A stretch of DNA of 64,000 bases from Moringa oleifera (lineage: Eukaryota > Streptophyta > Magnoliopsida > Brassicales > Moringaceae). Positions 60,501 to 64,000 of the stretch are shown here, piece by piece (the stretch's first letter is position 1; each line of letters opens with the position of its first letter). A program made the position numbers and the translations under genes. Location: positions 4,528,001 to 4,592,000 of the forward strand of contig JAJFZO010000609.1 in the NCBI GenBank assembly GCA_021397835.1, written 5' to 3'. The notes beneath the pieces were generated by a model. That model made no database searches, had not been told where the DNA came from, and saw only the letters and a program-made list of their open reading frames with translations.

Positions 60501-61140
60501 GATCACACCTAGGGAAATTGAGGCAATCTAGAGAAAGTTCAAGCTATCATGAACATGCCAGCCCTAACATTGGTTCAAGATGTTCAACGCCTAAACGGGA
60601 GTGTAACAGAATTGGGGAGATTCATTTCCAAAGCAGTAGATTGCTGCCTTCCTTTTTTTAAAAGCATTAAAGTAGATGAAGGGTTTGTTTCGATTACCCA
60701 ATGCAAGGAAGCCTTTGAAAGACTTAAAGGATGCCTGATGTCCTCCCCTTTAATGGTCAAGCTAGTCCTCAAAGAGAAACTGTACGGATACTTGTTTGCC
60801 TCTTAAGAGGCGATGGCTATTGTTTTGACTCGCACGACTGATGGGTCTTTTCGACCAGCATATTATAGTAGTAATGTTTTACATAGGGTGAAAGCAAGGT
60901 ACTGGAAGATCGAGAAATTAACTTTTGCTTGAGTAGTTATCACTAGGAAACTGAGACCGATACTTCCAAGCCCACGCCATGCTTGTTTTGACTAACCAAC
61001 GATTCTGATAAACTTTACAAAAACTGGATACTGTGGGACAAATACTGAAATGGAATATGGAATTAGGTGAGTTTGACATCGAGTATTATCCTCAAATAGC
61101 CATAAAGCATAAGTACTAGTAGATTTTGCCACCAAATGCT
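60501..61140 (+). pseudogene. Degenerate RNase H / connection region
   Basis: An open frame at 60549-60806, shifted relative to the RT, reads VQRLNGSVTELGRFISKAVD, CLPFFKSIK and CKEAFERLKGCLMSSPLM. After the TAA stop the text continues as RPAYYSSNVLH, RYWKIEKLTFA and RKLRPIL, the RNase H core order seen next to RT in Ty3/gypsy elements. Stops and frame changes make it inactive. Confidence 0.8.
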
Positions 61141-61289
61141 ATAAAATGAGGGTTAAGTCAAGACGAAAGAAGGGGCAAAAAAATAAGTTAAAAGTAAAGC
61201 ACTTCGAATAGACCTTGTAGGTTGACAGAGCATCGAGAAAAGGAAGAAAAGGTACTAGTACGATAATCTAACGTCTGAGGAAAGTACAA

Positions 61290-61690
61290 ATTCAATTGTT
61301 AGTAGAAATTTGATTTGAGGCCTTTAACTATGAGGCAGAGTATGAAGTCATGATCACTAACCTCAAGCTAGCACACCAGATTAGAATGAGGAACATTCAC
61401 ATTTTCAACAATTCCATTTTGGTGGAAAAATAGGCAGAAGGAAAGTATGAAGTATGGGATAAGTGAATGGATTTATTTGGCTAGATGAAACAATTATGAC
61501 TTACCATAGAATGACCGATGCAACATATTGCTTGAGTGGAGATCACTATGATGGTGCATTGTCCAAACTCGAGAACAACACTAAAAAAACATCTCTGAGG
61601 AATGCCTTTAAAGAAGTATTAAAAAGACCAAGCACAAAGGAGTCAAAGTATCCCCAATCAAAATTAGGCCCTTGTGGATAGATCTCATTA
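61290..61690 (+). pseudogene. Second RNase H-like (archaeal-type) region
   Basis: Contains FEAFNYEAEYEVMITNLKLA followed by NSILVEK and EGKYEVWDK. These match the FEATNNEAEYEALI-GL--A and DSQLV--Q--GEYEA words of the extra RNase H domain that characterises the Tat lineage. Stop codons occur at about 61431 and beyond. The open frame 61463-61681 is a different frame and is not itself the protein. Confidence 0.65.
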
Positions 61691-61829
61691 AGGCATACTT
61701 AGATAACTCTTGAAGATCTTATCGAAGCTTGAAAGCTTAGAATCAAGGCGACCTCATATTATTTGAATGGAGGAAAACCCTATCGATTTTCATTTACTAA
61801 GTCGATGTTGAAATGCCTTGGCTAAGAGG

Positions 61830-62830
61830 AACAAAATGATATCATGCATGAAGTTCACGAAGGTATTTATAGGAATCATACAAGTAGGTCAACTCTGGTG
61901 CAAAAACTACTGAGGTAGGGGTATTTTTAACCAACCTTGAAAGAAAATGCATATGATCTTGGAAGAAAATGTGAAAAATGCTAGTTCTTCTCTATGGTTT
62001 CTCGGACGCCAGCCTCTAATTTGACCAATCTCACTAGCTTATGCCTATTCGCATGGTAGGGAATAAACATAATTGATCTTCTTTCTATAATTGTCAGATG
62101 GAAAAAGTATGCCATCATTGCAGTAGACTACTTCACCAAGTCAATGAAGGTCGAGGGATGGCCCAGATCACCCAATGAAAGACATGGGGCTTCGTTTGGA
62201 AGAATGTTACTTGTAGATCTGGCATTCCAAATGCTCATAGCTAGGGATTTAACATCGGTTCTCCTCGATGACCTACTCAAAAAGTAATGGACAGGTGAAG
62301 GTCACGAACAAAATTATACTCCGTGCTTTAAAGGTGAGGTTGAAAAATCTATAGGCTCTTAGGTGGATAACTTACTTGGTGTCGTATGGGTGTATAAAAT
62401 CATAAGAAAAAATATTATCAAGGAGACACCATTCTAGTTGGCTTTCGACATGAAAGTGATCATAGTAGTAGTGATTGGGTCCCATCATTAAAGGTGGAGC
62501 ATTTCAACCTAGAAATAAGCAATGAAGGACTTTAAATGAATTTGGACAATCTAGAAAAAATCTAGGAATAGTCTCAAGTTTGAGTAGTGGCAATCCAACG
62601 AGTAATGGATGTGGTTAGCTGCACATCTGAATTTCATAGAAAGATAACTCGTCATGAAGAAACTAAAAGCTTCTAACCCTGAACAAGATGGTCTCGAACT
62701 AGAGAAATCCATACAATCTGTTAAAAGGCCTTAGACTCGAGCATATCGATTGGCCACATTGGAGGGACAAAAGCTACCATGGTCATGGAATGTAAAGAGA
62801 CCTTAAGCTTACCATGCATAACAAAGTCCC
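61830..62830 (+). pseudogene. Degenerate integrase
   Basis: Motifs in order: HEGIYRNH near 61856 (zinc-binding H with a later CEKC near 61972-61983), then the catalytic-core start INIIDLLSIIVRWKKYAIIA and VDYFTKSMKVEGWP. Later come LLGVVWVYKI, KETPF*LAF and, near the end, AYRLATLEGQKLPWSWNVK, the usual C-terminal words of Tat-type integrase. There are several stops and shifts, and the DNG/H-P-NGQ catalytic words are too damaged to read. No chromodomain is seen. Confidence 0.8.
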
Positions 62831-63970
62831 TTGACTTTCTTTTTTTTTTCTTTTCTTGGATTTATGTGGTCACAAACCATCTTTTAAATCTAAATTTCGT
62901 TTGTACTACTTTGTAACCTAGCTTGTCATGAAAAAAATTCAAAAGCTTGGACTAAAAACACCTTACTAAGGTTAAGATAACTAGTCAAAGAGACAAGATC
63001 CATAAACAAAAAAACCTTAACAAAAAGTGGGGTAAGAAAAGACCTAACCAATGCTATGGCACCATTAAGTGAACTGGGTCCTTGAATTACAAAATAAGTC
63101 CCTAAAAGAAAGACTTGACTAAAACTGGGAGAACGTTAAGAGGGTCAGATTTTTAAACAATAAGAACTTGATAAAAGTGGGGCAAGGAAAGGCCTAACTA
63201 AGGCCGAGGAAACGTTAAGGTAACATTAAGGGAGTTTGATCCCCAAACAACAAAATCAAGCCAAAAAGTAAGGTATTGGAAGATATGATCAAGGTCGTGG
63301 CACCATTAAGGGGATTAGTTTCCGTGATTACAAGTCTTCGATAAAACGCATGACATATAAGTATTAGGCTAATATCTCTAAACCTTGTGCAATTTTTAGT
63401 TAAATTGACCCTGTCTAGTAATAGAATGATGAGGTCGAGGTCGCCAAGGAAAGTTTTTGAAAAAAAAAACAAAGAAAAGAAAACAGGAGATGAAACATAC
63501 AAGGAAAAAGAAAGAGAAAGAGAAAGAGAAAAAAAGCAATATTGGGAAGGTACACATTTTGATTAATTTTAATATGAGCGAATAAAAGCTTTAAGTGCCT
63601 AGGGATAAAAACAAGGTGAAAAAAAAAAGTGAAATAATAAAGGAAAAATACAAGTATTATCAACAAGATACTCATAAATGGGGAACCTCTCGAGAAAAGT
63701 GCCTTTTTCCTCAAAACATTAACTTCAACAATGTCTAGGGATCCCTATTTGCAGCTGAAGGAACATTGTTTATCGTTGGACACACTTCCACTCTAGATTA
63801 CATCCTTTACTAACTTGGCATCCAATTCGGGTCCAACTCAAGGAACTTCCCAAAGGTTTCCTCTTTGGTCTGTTAACATCCCAATTTGTACATGTTGCAC
63901 GAATATTCGTTGGTGTCAGCTTTTCGCTCCTTAGAATCCTTATAGTTGACAATACCATTGGATCGACCCT
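62831..63970 (+). mobile_element. 3' untranslated part of the Ty3/gypsy element (runs off window)
   Basis: Starts with a T-rich stretch (62838-62855). It then has five or so diverged segments of about 50-150 bases near 62950-63330, sharing words like AAAGTGGGG(T/C)AAG(A/G)AA, GGCCTAACTAAGG, (C/A)ACCATTAAG and GATCC--AAACAA. Long 3' untranslated repeats are known in Tat-type elements. A purine tract lies at 63490-63537. No second LTR start (TGTTG with LTR-like text) was found before 63970, so the element's right end is probably outside. Confidence 0.55.
63490..63537 (+). repeat. GA-rich purine tract
   Basis: Repeated GAAAGA words give about 45 purines in succession. It could be a former polypurine tract or a simple microsatellite; no LTR follows it, which favours the second. 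Confidence 0.6.
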
Positions 63971-64000
63971 CAAGCTCTGCCTTCCTTATCTCATGAACAT

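Noticed and set aside
63490..63537. Purine tract as the retrotransposon's polypurine tract
   Set aside because: No sequence like the 5' LTR start (TGTTGATGCC) follows it; more likely a GA microsatellite.
63215..63973. Minus-strand frames of 67-99 residues at the window end
   Set aside because: They lie in the repetitive 3' untranslated part of the retrotransposon, antisense to it, with no recognisable motif.

Overview
The window looks like nuclear DNA of a flowering plant. It is strongly AT-rich. Its recognisable coding relics belong to plant families: a DLK2/D14-type alpha/beta hydrolase and a CHUP1-like protein. It carries a long block of degenerate Arabidopsis-type (CCCTAAA) telomere-like sequence, hAT-type MITEs and a decayed Ty3/gypsy retrotransposon. 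I see no complete, intact protein-coding gene. Most long open frames are chance frames in A-rich or satellite DNA.

Layout: (1) 1-615, the 5' part of a DLK2-like gene that stops just after its catalytic-serine motif. (2) 616-5505, AT-rich DNA without a recognisable gene, holding one ~160 bp tandem duplication. (3) ~5506-9826, about 4.3 kb of degenerate CCCTAAA/CCTTAGA-type repeats, all with the C-rich strand on +. (4) ~9828-31502, about 37 copies of a ~575 bp satellite, several internally deleted. (5) ~31503-36415, five copies of a different ~0.9-1.2 kb repeat with exon-like segments on the minus strand. (6) 36416-39803, a broken CHUP1-like gene on the minus strand, partly duplicated and interleaved with a ~130 bp minisatellite. 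(7) 39804-55431, mostly very AT-rich DNA with tandem duplications, TA microsatellites, two promoter-like GC-richer islands and one partial MITE. (8) 55432-57430, two hAT-like MITEs with 8-bp target duplications. The second lies inside the 5' LTR of (9), a Ty3/gypsy element on the plus strand from 56648 past the window end. That element shows PBS, gag, protease, RT, two RNase H-like regions and integrase, all broken by stops and frameshifts.

The most unusual part is 5.5-39.8 kb. There a telomere-like block, two unrelated long-monomer satellites, a minisatellite and a disrupted gene abut with almost no ordinary DNA between them. The 575 bp array begins at a 12-bp palindrome that recurs in its monomers. 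Both long-monomer repeats keep exon-like segments and GCT/ACT trinucleotide tracts, so they may have arisen by amplification of gene fragments; that last point is inference.
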